From Brachypodium distachyon (Eukaryota > Streptophyta > Magnoliopsida > Poales > Poaceae), in contig NC_016133.3 in NCBI RefSeq assembly GCF_000005505.3, positions 50,557,237-50,621,236 on the forward strand: a DNA stretch of 64,000 nucleotides, written 5' to 3'. Position 1 is the first letter of the stretch; each line of letters opens with the position of its first letter. The translations under genes and the position numbers were made by a program. The notes below the pieces were generated by a model. The model saw nothing but the letters and a program-made list of their open reading frames with translations, was not told the origin of the DNA and searched no databases. This document shows positions 12,066 to 23,127 of this stretch, in pieces.

Positions 12066-14224
12066 AAGGGCGACGACAACGGCAGCCTAACTCCACCGCT
12101 GCCAGTTGTCCACATTGGATTCAGACTGCCGCCGTTATCCTCTTTCTACCCCAGTACTAGGGTTTGCAGCATCACCTTCCCAGCCACATTTTCAACATCA
12201 GCGGCGGCGTCCACATCCTCGTTTTCAACCCCGACGTCATCCTCTGTATCGTCGTCTTTAGCTCTGGCGTTGTTCATCGCTAGCGCCTCATCGATGGTTT
12301 CGGCTTGTTGAAACCACGTCACAACAACCTTATATGAAAATACGAAACAAAGTTGGTTGGTTGCCGAACACATTTGTGTGACTCCTGATTTGGCCAGCAG
12401 ATTTTCCGAATTAGGAGTGTGCAAAATCGACGGAGCGGAGAGTGGTCGGCTTGCATATTTCCTATAACCTTTTTTTGAACCAAGCAAAAGATTAACTTGT
12501 GTGAGTGGTCGGCTTGCATATTTTCAAAGAAAAAGAGAGCAAGGCTTAGTTTGCATGTATGACTATGAGCTTATGGATTGGAGCAAAATCGAAGAGGAAG
12601 AACCATAGGTGCACCATAGGTTGCCAAATGATGACTCATGTGATTGAGAGAGACACACTTTTTTATTTTTAGGTTACGTTGTTGTGGAAATTTTAGTGTT
12701 GTCTGCATTACAAGAAATCTATGCCAGCTCGAGCCACAAATCCAGGCTGCCCAATGTTTGTTAGATGTATATTTACCAAATGTCGTTCCTGGACAAAACA
12801 AATGAACGTACATATTACGTGTGTAGGTGTATTTCTCTAGGAGCCCGAGAGCAAATGAGCAACGTTGAAAGACACTTTGACAGTTTTTGTCTTCGTGGAA
12901 ACGCTGATGAGGCCACAATGCCGCTCGTTGCTCCGGCGACGAGAGGAGGAGAAGATGATTTTCTTCTCTAGTGTAAATTTTATAGAGTCAGGTACAGGGT
13001 TTCGTGTTCTATATAAAATGTGTTATCTTTTTAGCTTTTCATGTGGCGGCGACGGAGCTCTGAGTGTTTTATCATGTTGAATAAGTTTTTCTTGATTTCT
13101 CTCTCACTATGACTACATTCTCAACGACAACGTCGAAGAGCGGTGGCCGTGTGTGTTTGCAGTGGCGGAGCCAGGAAAGTAGTTAAGAGGGGGCAATTAG
13201 ACACTCTTAAGCTGATATAATTAAATTTAGAGGACACATCAATGATGAAAATCTAAGATTTACTTTGGTATGACATAATTGTGTGGGGCCATTAGCCCCA
13301 TGGGGCTTAAGTTGGATCCACCCATGTGTGTGTCGGCGCATTTCTGCTGCAGGAGTAACATTAGGTTTTTTCTGATCATGTGGCATGGCCATGGTGTTTT
13401 GCATGATATCCGTAGTTGTCCTTTCTTGCTTGCACGACGACCGGTGATGTTTCCTAATTTCTTTCCAAATCTCCGTCTCTTTTTCGTTTATGGATCGGAG
13501 GGAGTACATTCTTTCTTCTTTGGGCACTCGATAAAAGTTTCACAGGTAAAACAGCTCATCCAGCTTTCATTTAGTGAGTCTATTAACCAGAACGAGTTTT
13601 TGTCCAAATCTATCCTCAACCTCTTTCCATCCATTGTTCAGGGGAGCGTACGGTAATGAACTGGAATACCAAGTATCTCAATGGAAGTTGCTGCTTAACG
13701 AAGTCGATGCATGCACGGTTTACTTAAAAGGAGCAAACCAGCGATCGATCGGCAGACGTGCTTGCACGACGGCACGAACGTACGTAACAATTAAGGAGAA
13801 AATCTCTTGCGCAACGCACGCACTCGCGTCACATACTCACACGTCGCATGTGTACACTGATACATCATGCGCGTTGGTACACGGCGCAATGGGAAAAATT
13901 ACATGCATGCAGCACATTAGACAAGGTAAATTAAGAAACTGCATTAATTGCCACTGCCTTCCATTTCTACGACCAAAAGCAAACAGAGCACTAAAACAAG
14001 GAGAAGCCACCACCCAAGTTATTGCCAGAGGACTACTGCTTCTGGAGAAAAGCTGAAGAAATCGACACCAAAAGGAAAGCCACCTACAGACTACAGTCTC
14101 GCAGCTGTTCACGAGGAATATGGATGTTCTCGACCACAGGATCATCCAAAAGAAAGCATGCATGCTTTAAATCATGTCGCCGCAGTCACCAATGCCGCCG
14201 CCGCCCGCCGGTGCTCATCAGCTC
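12066..14224. other. Intergenic region without a supported gene
   Basis: The interval holds only short frames without family resemblance. A minus-strand frame at 12146-12487 is rich in Asp/Glu/Ala and might be a leading part of the RNase H relic, but I cannot support that. A lone half Stowaway end (GGATCGGAGGGAGTA, 13494-13507) shows MITE debris. At 13161 a word resembling hAT ends (CAGTGGCGGAGCCAGG) occurs without a visible partner. Confidence 0.5.
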
Positions 14225-15123
14225 TCATGGGAGCACGCGGCTGAAGACCCGCGACACGTCAGACGGGCGGACGGGCTTCACCAAGAAATCTTCTGCGCCT
14301 TCCTCCAAGCATCTGATTAGAATAAAAAGGTGGTAAATCGGGGGGTTAATTAATTGATTAATTAATTAACATTGCAATCTTAGGCATGCATGCATGGCAA
14401 CATATTAAGACCTGCTGATTCTTGTAGGCACGTTCTCGGAGGACATGATCACCACGGGGATCTGCTTCAGCTTGGATGACTCCTGCAAGATTGATGATCT
14501 TCCCCTCGTAAACGAGATATCCATTGAATCAATTTTGGGGGAAAAAAGATTGCCATCGATCGGAAACTCTTATATCCCGGCCATAAACACATACCTTGAC
14601 CTTCTTCAGGAGTTCGTATCCCGTCATCTCCGGCATCCAGTAATCCGTAATTATCATGCTCACGTTGGGCTCCTGCAATTCATTCCGGCCCCAACACAAA
14701 ATGCAGATCAGGAAACATGGACACCCATTCTTCACATGCAAAAGAAGGCCGAAAGATTACAGAGAAGAACTTCTGCACAGAGAGAAACTGAAGGCATGCA
14801 TACCAATCCTAACAGCTCCAGCGCCCTCTTCCCGCTATCCACGGCCGTCACTGCACACAGACAGGAAAAATGCATATCTCAGTTCTCATGTCGATCGGCA
14901 AACAGCAAATTAACGAATTAAAACAGGTTAAGCGCTAGGCATGCAATTAAAAATGCTGCAAATCACGGTACGCACCACGAAACCGAGAGCTCCGAAGGAT
15001 GCCGGCGATGACGGCGCGGTCGACCGAGCTATCGTCCACCGCCAGGACGTGCAGCGGCACCACGCCACCGCCGCCGGCCGTCGCCGCATCCGTCCCAACC
15101 ACGCCTCCGGCGACGCTCGACAT
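14225..15123 (-). CDS. Type-A two-component response regulator (cytokinin primary-response class), 143 aa
   Basis: Type-A regulators receive phosphate from histidine phosphotransfer proteins and damp cytokinin signalling; they are receiver domains without a DNA-binding tail. Exons (descending): 14976-15123, 14804-14850, 14595-14672, 14412-14482, 14225-14312, together 144 codons with TGA. The receiver signature is complete: Asp30-Asp31 ([11 protein letters not shown]), phospho-acceptor Asp75 ([17 protein letters not shown]), Ser/Thr region [13 protein letters not shown], and Lys127 ([13 protein letters not shown]). The protein ends 16 residues after that Lys, so it is a minimal short form like the rice OsRR9-OsRR13 group. 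The first 20 residues are a Gly/Ala/Val-rich extension. The Trp in TDYWMP is an uncommon variant of the usual TDYSMP or TDYCMP. The start at 15123 is the first ATG after the TATA box. Confidence 0.92.
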
Positions 15124-15212
15124 CTCTCGATGCAGGATCGTGTGCGTGATGGAGTATATATATACGAGGAGCTAGCGCACAACTTATCCAGCAGGGGCCA
15201 AGGGTGGCGGGG

Positions 15213-15221
15213 CTTTATATA
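15213..15221 (-). promoter_or_regulatory. TATA box of the response-regulator gene
   Basis: TATATAAAG on the minus strand, about 90 bp upstream of the ATG at 15123, fits a start site near 15185 and a leader of about 60 nt. A second TATATATA nearer the ATG (about 15156-15164) would leave almost no leader. Confidence 0.6.
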
Positions 15222-16461
15222 CAGGTCAAGGCGTGAGGCCAGGGCCGGCGATATATGGAGATGGGGAAAATGGAAGGCAGTATAGCTCAGTTCGGGGAGG
15301 GAGATCCTAGTGCAGCTGTGCAGGGATATCGGAGTGGATTCCACAAGATCTCGATACGGACAGGATACCCCCAGCTCACATCGCGACACACGTGCCTCGA
15401 TGCATGTACGCGCGAGTGCATGCATGCATGCGGCTAGTAGTAAAAGCAAAAACCTTTTGTTGCTGCTGCTGCTGCCAAAAGGGGAAGCCGTATCGGGTCG
15501 ATCCTGTATTTACTGCTCCCCGTCTCTGGCCTCTGGCCTGTCACAGCCAAGGACGGTGGAAGGACCGGATCTCCCCTCATCAATACGTGGAGTCCCATTT
15601 GATACGTCATGATCTCCTCGACGATTCAGAGCTGCTACTACGAGCCCCGTCCACCTGTAAAATTCATGCTGTATTACTATTTGCATGTGCAATAAAAACG
15701 TTTTCACTCCTGATTGACTTGCCTACTATGTTTGTCCTGCGAGGTTGGGCGCTGGAAATAAATAAAACCGTGATCGAGAGCTAATTAACCTTGGCTAGCT
15801 ATTTGCCAACTCGAGCATTCACGAAACCGCCATCTTAAAACGTAATGTATGTATGCCGCTGCTTGCTTTTATGCACGCAGATTTTCTCGAGAGATTGCTA
15901 TTTAAGAGCAGCCGTGAGCAGACGCGCAGGACACCACCATCACATGCATGCACGCTGTGCAACGAAAAATTGGGCCTCTACTGCTTGTGTCAGCCTGTCA
16001 GCTGGATTAATCTGCACGTGCACGCGACGAACTCCCGAGCGTGACATTTTCTCATGGCACGGCATTCAGGATCGATCTTGCAAACGAGTACAGTACGTAC
16101 AATCGTTATCAACGGAACCCTTGGAGCTAGCCAGGGTGAGATAAAAGGAGTCAAACGAAGGCGTACGCGCCTGCCTGCCTTGACAAAAGAAAAAAAAAAC
16201 ATTTTCAATGCGTGACCAAGAACCAACCGTGGAAGAGTCAAACCTCTGTGGCTCTGTACTCTGTAGTACGGCGAAATTGGTTTCTAGAGATTTGACGCTT
16301 GCCTGCACTGGTAGGCAGTAGCCATTACGTACCCCAAGGAGTAGGAGGGGGGCGTGGATGGCTTGATGGCGTGTGGAGTACTGTGGCTTCCAAGAGATCG
16401 GTGACCAGCCTATAGCAGGGAGCAAATCTTTTGGCTGGATATGCAGCCATGCGACGCAGGC
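15222..16461. other. Upstream region of the response regulator, no gene
   Basis: No supported coding sequence. Notable are runs of GCATGC (15419-15432, around 15945 and elsewhere), a CTGCTG run at 15461-15474, and several CGTACG-type palindromes. These could be promoter elements, but function cannot be shown from sequence alone. Confidence 0.45.
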
Positions 16462-16529
16462 TAATTTTTTTTAAATAATATGATTTTTTAATTATTTTCA
16501 AAAATAATAAGTGTTTTTTAAAAATTTCA

Positions 16530-16680
16530 GGAATAATACAGCCGATTAGGCCCAGTCGGCCTCGCCCAGGCCGAAGGTGCCCGGCCGACTGGCGCCTCAG
16601 TCGGCCCCGTCCAGGCCGACTGGCATTTCGGCTTAGCCGTGGCCTACTGGAGCCGACCGGGCGGTGGGCCATTTTCCTTT
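16530..16680. repeat. Left subterminal array of GGCCGACTG-type motifs
   Basis: Next to the left inverted end lie several copies of AGTCGGCC and its complement GGCCGACT in mixed orientation (for example 16554-16561, 16582-16590, 16599-16606, 16614-16622). The same motif family fills the right end. Dense subterminal repeats are usual transposase-binding regions in plant DNA transposons. Confidence 0.7.
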
Positions 16681-17219
16681 TCCCTTTTTCTTTATTCCTT
16701 CTCTCCTTCCCTTCTTCCTCCTCAGCCCGAGCACCCAACCAAGCCCAGCTCCCAGCCCGTTCCCTTTTGTTCTTCTTCTCCTCTTCTTCTTCCTAAAAAA
16801 TGCCCCCAATTTCTAACCAAAATTAGTGAGTTTTGTTCTTATTTAACCCACAAAACCGCATCCCCTTGTTATTTAGCACCCAATGACACCTTGATCTACT
16901 GTTTTCATAGAACATGTAGAGCTAATTTCATGTTGCTAAGTTCGGGCAATAGTGGTGGTTTGGAGGAGTTTGGAGGTGGTGTTGGTGCTCATCCGGTGAC
17001 TGTGAGGCTGCTCGAGGTTGGGGTTCACACGCTTCAAGGTTAAATTCTAATCTTTCACGTATTTATCCTATAATGTATATGTTTATGAGGATACATGTGT
17101 ATGTATATATAGAAGTATGTTTTAACGTTTTGTAGTGCTCATTATTTTGGACAACGATTAATGTCGTACTGCTTAGTATTTGATGCGTCTAAATATTATG
17201 CCCGGTAGTAATATGTTTT

Positions 17220-17460
17220 GATACACTAGATTTTTTTATGCCGTACTCTGTGTGAAACTATGTGTTAATTTGTACTCTATGTGGAACTAAGTTTTATTTT
17301 GTACTCTATGTGAAATTATGTGTTGATTTGTGACATATGTTTTAATTTGTACTCCGTGTGGAACTATGTGTTAATTTGTACGCTTTGTTCAACTATGTTT
17401 TAAGATGTACTCTCAGTTTAACTATGCTTAACTTTGTATTGTATGTCTAACTATGTTTAT
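17220..17460. repeat. Degenerate short-period repeats in first intron of the mobile-domain gene
   Basis: Words such as TGTGTTAATTTGTACTCTAT and GTGGAACTATG recur at roughly 25-35 bp intervals. The same words reappear in another intron of this gene at 18020-18105. Confidence 0.7.
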
Positions 17461-17493
17461 AAATGTTGCAGGTACAAAATGTAGAGAGTATCA

Positions 17494-20321
17494 TTGCTAT
17501 CTCCGCAGATTGAGAGTAAGCATCGGGCTGCTCGATTGGTGGCGCATCCTGGGTGTGTCGAGCCCCTTGTCACGCGCACTCCTAAGGAAAATTGGATGAT
17601 GCACCTTGCATGGATTCAGCGGTATTTATTCATTCATCTCTTGCATGTCCATTTTATTCATTCATCCCTTGCATGTTCATTTTATTTATTCATCCCTTGC
17701 ATGTCCATTTTATTTATGCAGTTTGAAGTGGGCTGGCCTTTTACCTTTTGCACGACTTGTTGAGGCAACTCGTGCGGAAATGGTAGAGGGCGAGCGACGA
17801 GGCTTCAACTCTACACGGCTACAAATTGACCACTCGCTATTGAGTTGCTTATTGGATAGATGGAGGCCCAAAACACACGCGTTTCACTTTCGCTGGGAAG
17901 AGATGGCTCCTACTGTTCAGGATGTGTCGATGCTGCTGGGATCACCATTGGTGGGTGATCCCATAGGACCGTTGCAGGCACCATCTGATTGGCAGGAGGG
18001 TTTGGCACTACGTTTTCAAGGTATGTGTTAATTTGTGCCCTATGTTTTAATTTGTACTCTATGTGGAACTATGTGTTAATTTGTGCTCTACGTTTTCAAA
18101 GTATTCTTGTCGTAGCTGGGCCACTCACGTCGGAGGCTCACGGACCTAAGCTAGATTGGTTGCTCAATTACCAGGTTAGATCGATGTGTTTTAAGTTAAT
18201 ATATCTAACAGCATACCTCATATACTTGCATGGGTTTACTAACACTTGGTTTTTGTTGCATGCAAATTCAGAAGTTTGGGTATCTAGAGACCCAAATGAC
18301 TGAGCCTCAGATCACTCGGAGCCTTGAGGCATATATAATGTGGCTTCTCGGGAAAGTGATGTTCACTAAGAACCACGTCACCACCATTAGCGCACGCTAC
18401 ATCCCTATTGCAGTGGAGATCGCGAATGCAACTTGTGGTGACGACATCACATAGAGGAGTTGGGGTTCGGCCGTCTTAGCGGCAACGTATCGAGGTATGT
18501 GCAACGTTTGCCAGCTTGCGTCGCTCAAGTCAGACCTGCTTGGATGTCCTTTATTGTTGCGGCTCTGGTCGTGGAAGAGGTTTTCTATCAGCCGACCAGA
18601 CGTTACGGGTGATCATGCTAACCTTGAGCCGAAGTTGTTTGACTTAGAACACATCGACCTGCCTACTTTCGCGACAATTTGGACACGTAACAAGGTATGT
18701 CGAATGTAAAATTTATACATTAGTTTACATAAACCATGAATGAAGCTAACTTTTTTTTTTACAGAGACGCTTTGCACACGATCAGGTCAGGAATTGCTAC
18801 CAATCATTCAACGAGCAGTTCGACGTGTTGCACTCAGAGGCGGTTGTCTGGGAGCCGTACACACAGGACGCCATCGACCGTAGATACCCTAGCGGGATGT
18901 CCACGGTCTGCACGAGAGATTACGCTTACTGGATGACAAAATCAAAGATCATCTTCGACGTTTGCGTGGAGGAGATGGCCCAGCAGAGGGTCATGAGGCA
19001 GTTTGGGGCACGCCAGTTGGTCGTTCCTCCACCGACGGAGGATCCACTTCCACCGATCGTCCACAGGTATGTGCAGTTCTACAATTTATGATTGTCGTCC
19101 AGAATTGTCCATAATTTAATTGTTCAACTTTCTATTGCGATCTCAGGTTTACCAGGAAGGGAAGTACCAAGACCCAGACTTAGTGGCTACAGAGGGTTCA
19201 GACGTACGTCACGGAGTGGGAGACTGCGACGACACGGGTTTGGCCATTGGAGGCCTTTGATCTTGATCTATTCAACGGCTATTTGCAGAGGTACATGACA
19301 GCTACCCGATTGAGCATCATTCAACACTCTCACCCTCAGGAGATAGCCGAGCCGAGTTTGCAAGATATGTACCCTAGCCAGTCTACTTCAGGCTCTAGAC
19401 AGCACGCGGTAAATATTTTCTCTTAACATAATGCATGTGTTTGTTACGTATTTTGCCATATATATGTAATACTCTTCGTGCCAATTGCAGGCTCAGTTGA
19501 CACAGGATTTACAGGCCGAGTTCGCTGCGTATGGACGTTCGCTTTCGACCGGTCCACTTCTACTACCACGGGAGCTGCACCAGTCCTGGCTAAGACAAAT
19601 GGAGGAGAAGCTACGCTCTGTTTACGCGGCTATCGCGTGCACCCGCACTTCGGACGTCGTTCACCACCAGGCATCCGTACGGCCCCCGCGTCCCTCCACG
19701 CGCCAGCAGCGGCAACGTCAGCAGGAAGCACCGCACCTCTAACACCACTCGCGTCCACGTCTACCAGAGCAGTCGACGCCTAGGCCACCACCTCCTGAGC
19801 AGGCCGGAGGTTCGTCGTGGCACCAGCCGCAGTCTTCTTTCGACTATTGGCACCAGGAGCAGCCCTCTTTTCAGGCTGGAGGTTCGGCGGGGGAGCAGCA
19901 GCTCCCCTCTTTTCAGGCTGGAGGTTCGGCGTGGCAGCACCAGCAGAGTCCCATGATGAACTTTGAGTTTCGTCCACAGACCTAGCCACAGGGTATGTAT
20001 ATTTCTATATATTGTGTTCATTGTCATGACTGCTACACAATTCTAATGCTAAGTACTTTCCCACATGCAGGAGCCTACGGGCATCAGTCGTCGTTGTCCG
20101 AACCCTCGTGGGGTAGTGAGCAGGATCACGCTCTAGGAGAGGACTATTCTATCCAACACAGCTGGATGTTCAATACTCCGCCACCAGACCCCACACAGGA
20201 GAATACACAGTATCACGAGGATGGGTCCGTGATTCCTCCGCGCAACGTTGTGCCACCTCATAGGTAATGCTGGACCACGCCACAGGCACCCCCGGAACGC
20301 CGTCCCAAACGCCGTGCCTGA
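17494..20321 (+). pseudogene. Plant mobile domain (PMD / MAIN-like) protein gene, decayed
   Basis: PMD proteins derive from or travel with transposons; host versions such as MAIL1/MAIN act in silencing, meristem function and genome stability. Recognisable order: HRAARLVAHPGCV then WMMHLAWIQR; LKWAGLLPFARLVE with WEEMAPTVQDVSMLLGSPLV (the typical PMD core, about 17721-18020); KLDWLLNYQ; ITRSLEAYIMWLLGKVMF (18270-18454); WGSAVLAATYRGMC (18455-18693); an AHDQVRNCYQSFNEQFD exon (18765-19065); and a Gln/Pro-rich tail with two PSFQAGGSA repeats (19850-19935), closing with RRPKRRA at 20321. In-frame stops lie at 18452, 19181, 19740, 19983 and 20265, so it is a pseudogene. The 5' end is not resolved: an exon at 16921-17043 may belong to it, but the next frame is blocked at 17482. 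Confidence 0.8.
17632..17716. repeat. 28-bp tandem repeat, three copies, in an intron
   Basis: The unit CATCCCTTGCATGTCCATTT (extended by ATTTATT) occurs three times with few differences, directly before the acceptor TTTATGCAG of the mobile-domain exon. It shortens the effective intron to little more than repeat. Confidence 0.88.
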
Positions 20322-20334
20322 TATTTGCATGTAG

Positions 20335-20515
20335 GACCTATGTATGAGACTTATTTCTACCTATGTATGAGACATATTTCTATCTATGTATGAGACTTAT
20401 TTCTACCTATGTAGAGACATATTTCTATCTATGTATGAGACTTATTTCTACCTATGTATGAGACATATTTTTACCTATATATGAGACATATTTCTACCTA
20501 TGTATGAGAGAGACA
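20335..20515. repeat. 23-bp minisatellite, about eight copies
   Basis: The unit CCTATGTATGAGACTTATTT (plus CTA) alternates with a variant carrying GAGACATATTT; one copy has lost two bases near 20410. It separates the tail of the mobile-domain relic from the minus-strand gene. Confidence 0.92.
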
Positions 20516-20638
20516 TGTTACTATTTTTCGCATTTTTATTCAAGTTACATTTGCAAATAAAAAACGGTAAGACTAAAATACACATGCAATAGAAAGACTG
20601 AAATTAAAACCGACAACTTAAAGTAAGATAACCTAACT

Positions 20639-21159
20639 CTTGCCCTTAAACGATGATGTGCTCTTTCCCTTCGACGGTGCAGTACTCTTCCCCTTGGACG
20701 ATGAAGAACTCTCACCACCGTTTTGCCTGGCATGAAGATATCTTCATCGGACGTTGATATACTCTTTCCCTTCGACTGTGCAGTACTCTTCCCCTTGGAC
20801 GATGAAGAACTCTTACCCGTTTTGCTTGGCATGAAGATATCTTCATCGGATTCCTCTTCTTCAACCCATAACAATGGATGTTTTCTAGCCCACTGTAGGT
20901 ATGACTCACTCTTACCTTGGCTGTGCTTCTTCCACCTTTCGTGCAACCGTAGCAGGTCTTGCCGTATCTCTGCAGAAGTCCTCAATGGGAATCTGCACCT
21001 TCTTAATTGGTGGCCCAGCTCAGTTAGTAGGGTGTCAATACTAATGAGTTCGTCCCATGGAACAATCCTATTGTCTACCTTGAAATCACCGGCTAACCAC
21101 AATAGCCTCCGGGACATACCTGACCAAAACCTACGATCATCTGGGAAGCCGGACGACAT
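20639..21159 (-). pseudogene. Small lysine/serine-rich gene of the element, frameshifted in its second repeat
   Basis: I do not recognise this family. From ATG at 21159 the minus frame gives a well-formed N-terminal half (MSSGFPDDRRFWSGMSRRLL, then LLTELGHQLRRCRFPLRTSA and LRLHERWKKHSQGKSESYLQ), plausibly an alpha-helical domain, followed by a low-complexity tail built from a DEDIFMP plus Ser/Lys/Gly unit in two tandem copies of about 99 bp (20749-20848 and 20650-20748). In the second copy one base differs in length (AAAACGGTGGTGAG against AAAACGGGTAAG), moving the tail out of the KGKS frame; in that other frame the tail would end at a TAG near 20639. A solo LTR sits 16 bp upstream of the ATG. 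It may be a third cargo gene of the element. Confidence 0.55.
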
Positions 21160-21175
21160 CTTCCCAGACGAAATG

Positions 21176-22874
21176 TGTTAGGTTCGTTGCATAGGAAACA
21201 AAAAAAAATTCCTACGAGAAGTGCGGAAGAAAACCCAAGAATATATATACTAGATGTATGTAACGAGAGGGATCATGAACACCATACCCTCGTAGACCGC
21301 TAAGCGTTACGATCACGAGATCGTTGTTGGTGTAGTGGAACTTTCAATGAGATCAATCTCAGTGCCGAACGGACAGCACCTCCTTGGTATCCACACGTTC
21401 AGCTTCACGTTGTCTCCTCCTTCCTCGATCCAGCAAGCGAGAGGGAGAGGTAGACGAGATCCCGGCAGCACGACGGCGTGGTGACTATGGTGAATATTCT
21501 CACGGGCAGGGCTACGCCGTGCGCGTGAGAAGAGGAGGAGAGGAGGGCTCAGGGAAGAGAGATCCAACTGAAAGCTTGGGGTGTCTCTCTCCCTTGCCCC
21601 CCCTTCTATTTATATAGGGGTAGAGGAGGCGTGGCCGGCCAGGACTATCCCGTGGCCAGGACTCTCATGCGGCCAGGACTCTCCCGCGGCCAGGACTCTC
21701 CTCCTGGCCGCATGGGCCCTGTGGGCTAGCCCCTCGGCCCATTAAGGCCAGGGTGCTCCCTCACAGGCCCATTTAGCCCAGGGATAGGTGGGCCTCAAGG
21801 TGGAACCCTCCGGATCCCTCCGGAACCTTCTAGAAGCTTCCCGGTCAAAACCGGGAAATATTCCAAACTTTCCAGAACCCTGAAAACAACTTTCCATATA
21901 TAAATCTTTATCTCCGGAACATTCCGGAGCTCCTCGTTGCGTCTAGGATCCCATCCAAGACTCCGAATCATAATTCGATATCATCATCATTTATCTCATC
22001 TAACCCAAGCAACATGAAACGTTAAGTGTGTGACCCTACGGGTTCGAGAACATGTGGACATGATCAAATATCAATAACCAATAGCGGGACCTGGATGTCC
22101 ATAATAGTTCCCACATATTCCACGAAGATCTCATCGGTTGAACCACTATGTCGAGGATTCAATTAATCCAGTATCCAATTCTCTTTGTCTCGCGATATAT
22201 TACTTGCCCGAGATTTGATCGTCGGTATCGCCATACCTAGTTTAATCTCGTTACCGGCAAGTTCTCTTTACTTGGTCCGTAATATAATACCCCCGCAACT
22301 AAACACATTAGTCGCATGCTTGCAAGCTCATTAGGATGTTATATTACCGAGAGGGCCCAGAGATATCTCTCCGTCACAAGGAGTGACAAATCCCAGTCTT
22401 GATCCATACAACCCAACAAGCACCTTCTGGGATACCTGAAAAACACCTTTATGATCACCCAGTTACGAGATGACGGTTGATGCCCACAAAGTATTCTTCC
22501 GGTACTAGAGAGTGGCATGATCTCATGGTCTAAAGAAATAATACTTGACATAATAAAACATAAGCAAGTTAAACTTAAGTGACACGATCAAAAGCTATGT
22601 TTAGGTTTGGGTCTGTCCATCACATCATTCTCCTAATGATATGATCTCGTTATTAAATGACAACACATGTCTATGGTTAGGAAACCTTAACCATCTTTAA
22701 TCAACGAGCTAATCTAGTAGAGGCGTATTAGGGACACGGTATTTGTTTATTTATCCACACATGTATTTGAGTTTCCAATCAATACAATTATAGCATGGGC
22801 AATAAACATTTATCAAGAACAATGAAATATGATAATAACAAATTTATTATTGCCTCTAGGGCATATTTCCAACA
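21176..22874 (-). mobile_element. Solo LTR, BARE1/Angela-like Copia retrotransposon
   Basis: Read on the minus strand the sequence starts TGTTGGAAATATGCCCTAGA, the hallmark start of BARE1/Angela/WIS LTRs of Triticeae, and ends near TGCAACGAACCTAACA. Both ends have the TG...CA form. It is exactly flanked by the 5-bp direct repeat AAATG (21171-21175 and 22875-22879). The length of 1,699 bp agrees with that family. No internal domain or second LTR is present, so it arose by LTR-LTR recombination after insertion into the larger element. Confidence 0.92.
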
Positions 22875-23127
22875 AAATGGTGAGACTACACTTCAATAAC
22901 ATGAACGGTCTTTTATAGTTACAGAAGATATAAATAGGCGGAAAACGGTGGCGGGAAAACAAGGCAGGAAACGGTGGCGGAAAAACAAGGCGGGAAACGG
23001 TGGTGGGAAATGCTAGCGGGAAACGGTGGCGGGAGAATGAGTTTGAGAGACTATAAATACCTCATCTCCGGTAGTCATCCAAGCATCCTTTCCACTACTA
23101 TTTTATCCAATATTCCAGTGTCTCCCA

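Noticed and set aside
13161..13200. hAT-like end CAGTGGCGGAGCCAGG
   Set aside because: No matching inverted end or 8-bp duplication was found within the following few kb, so a hAT element is not claimed.
13574..14056. 160-codon plus-strand frame
   Set aside because: Low-complexity and without domain-like pattern or supporting splice context; nothing indicates a real gene.
14445..14921. 158-codon plus-strand frame
   Set aside because: It is antisense to exons 2-4 of the response regulator and has no recognisable protein features.
16639..17043. 134-codon plus-strand frame starting MAYWSRPGGG
   Set aside because: It begins in the subterminal repeats of the 8-kb element; only the last part could be a 5' exon of the mobile-domain gene, and the next frame is blocked.
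22339..22551. Minus-strand open frame within the solo LTR
   Set aside because: BARE1/Angela LTRs are non-coding; the frame is a chance one.
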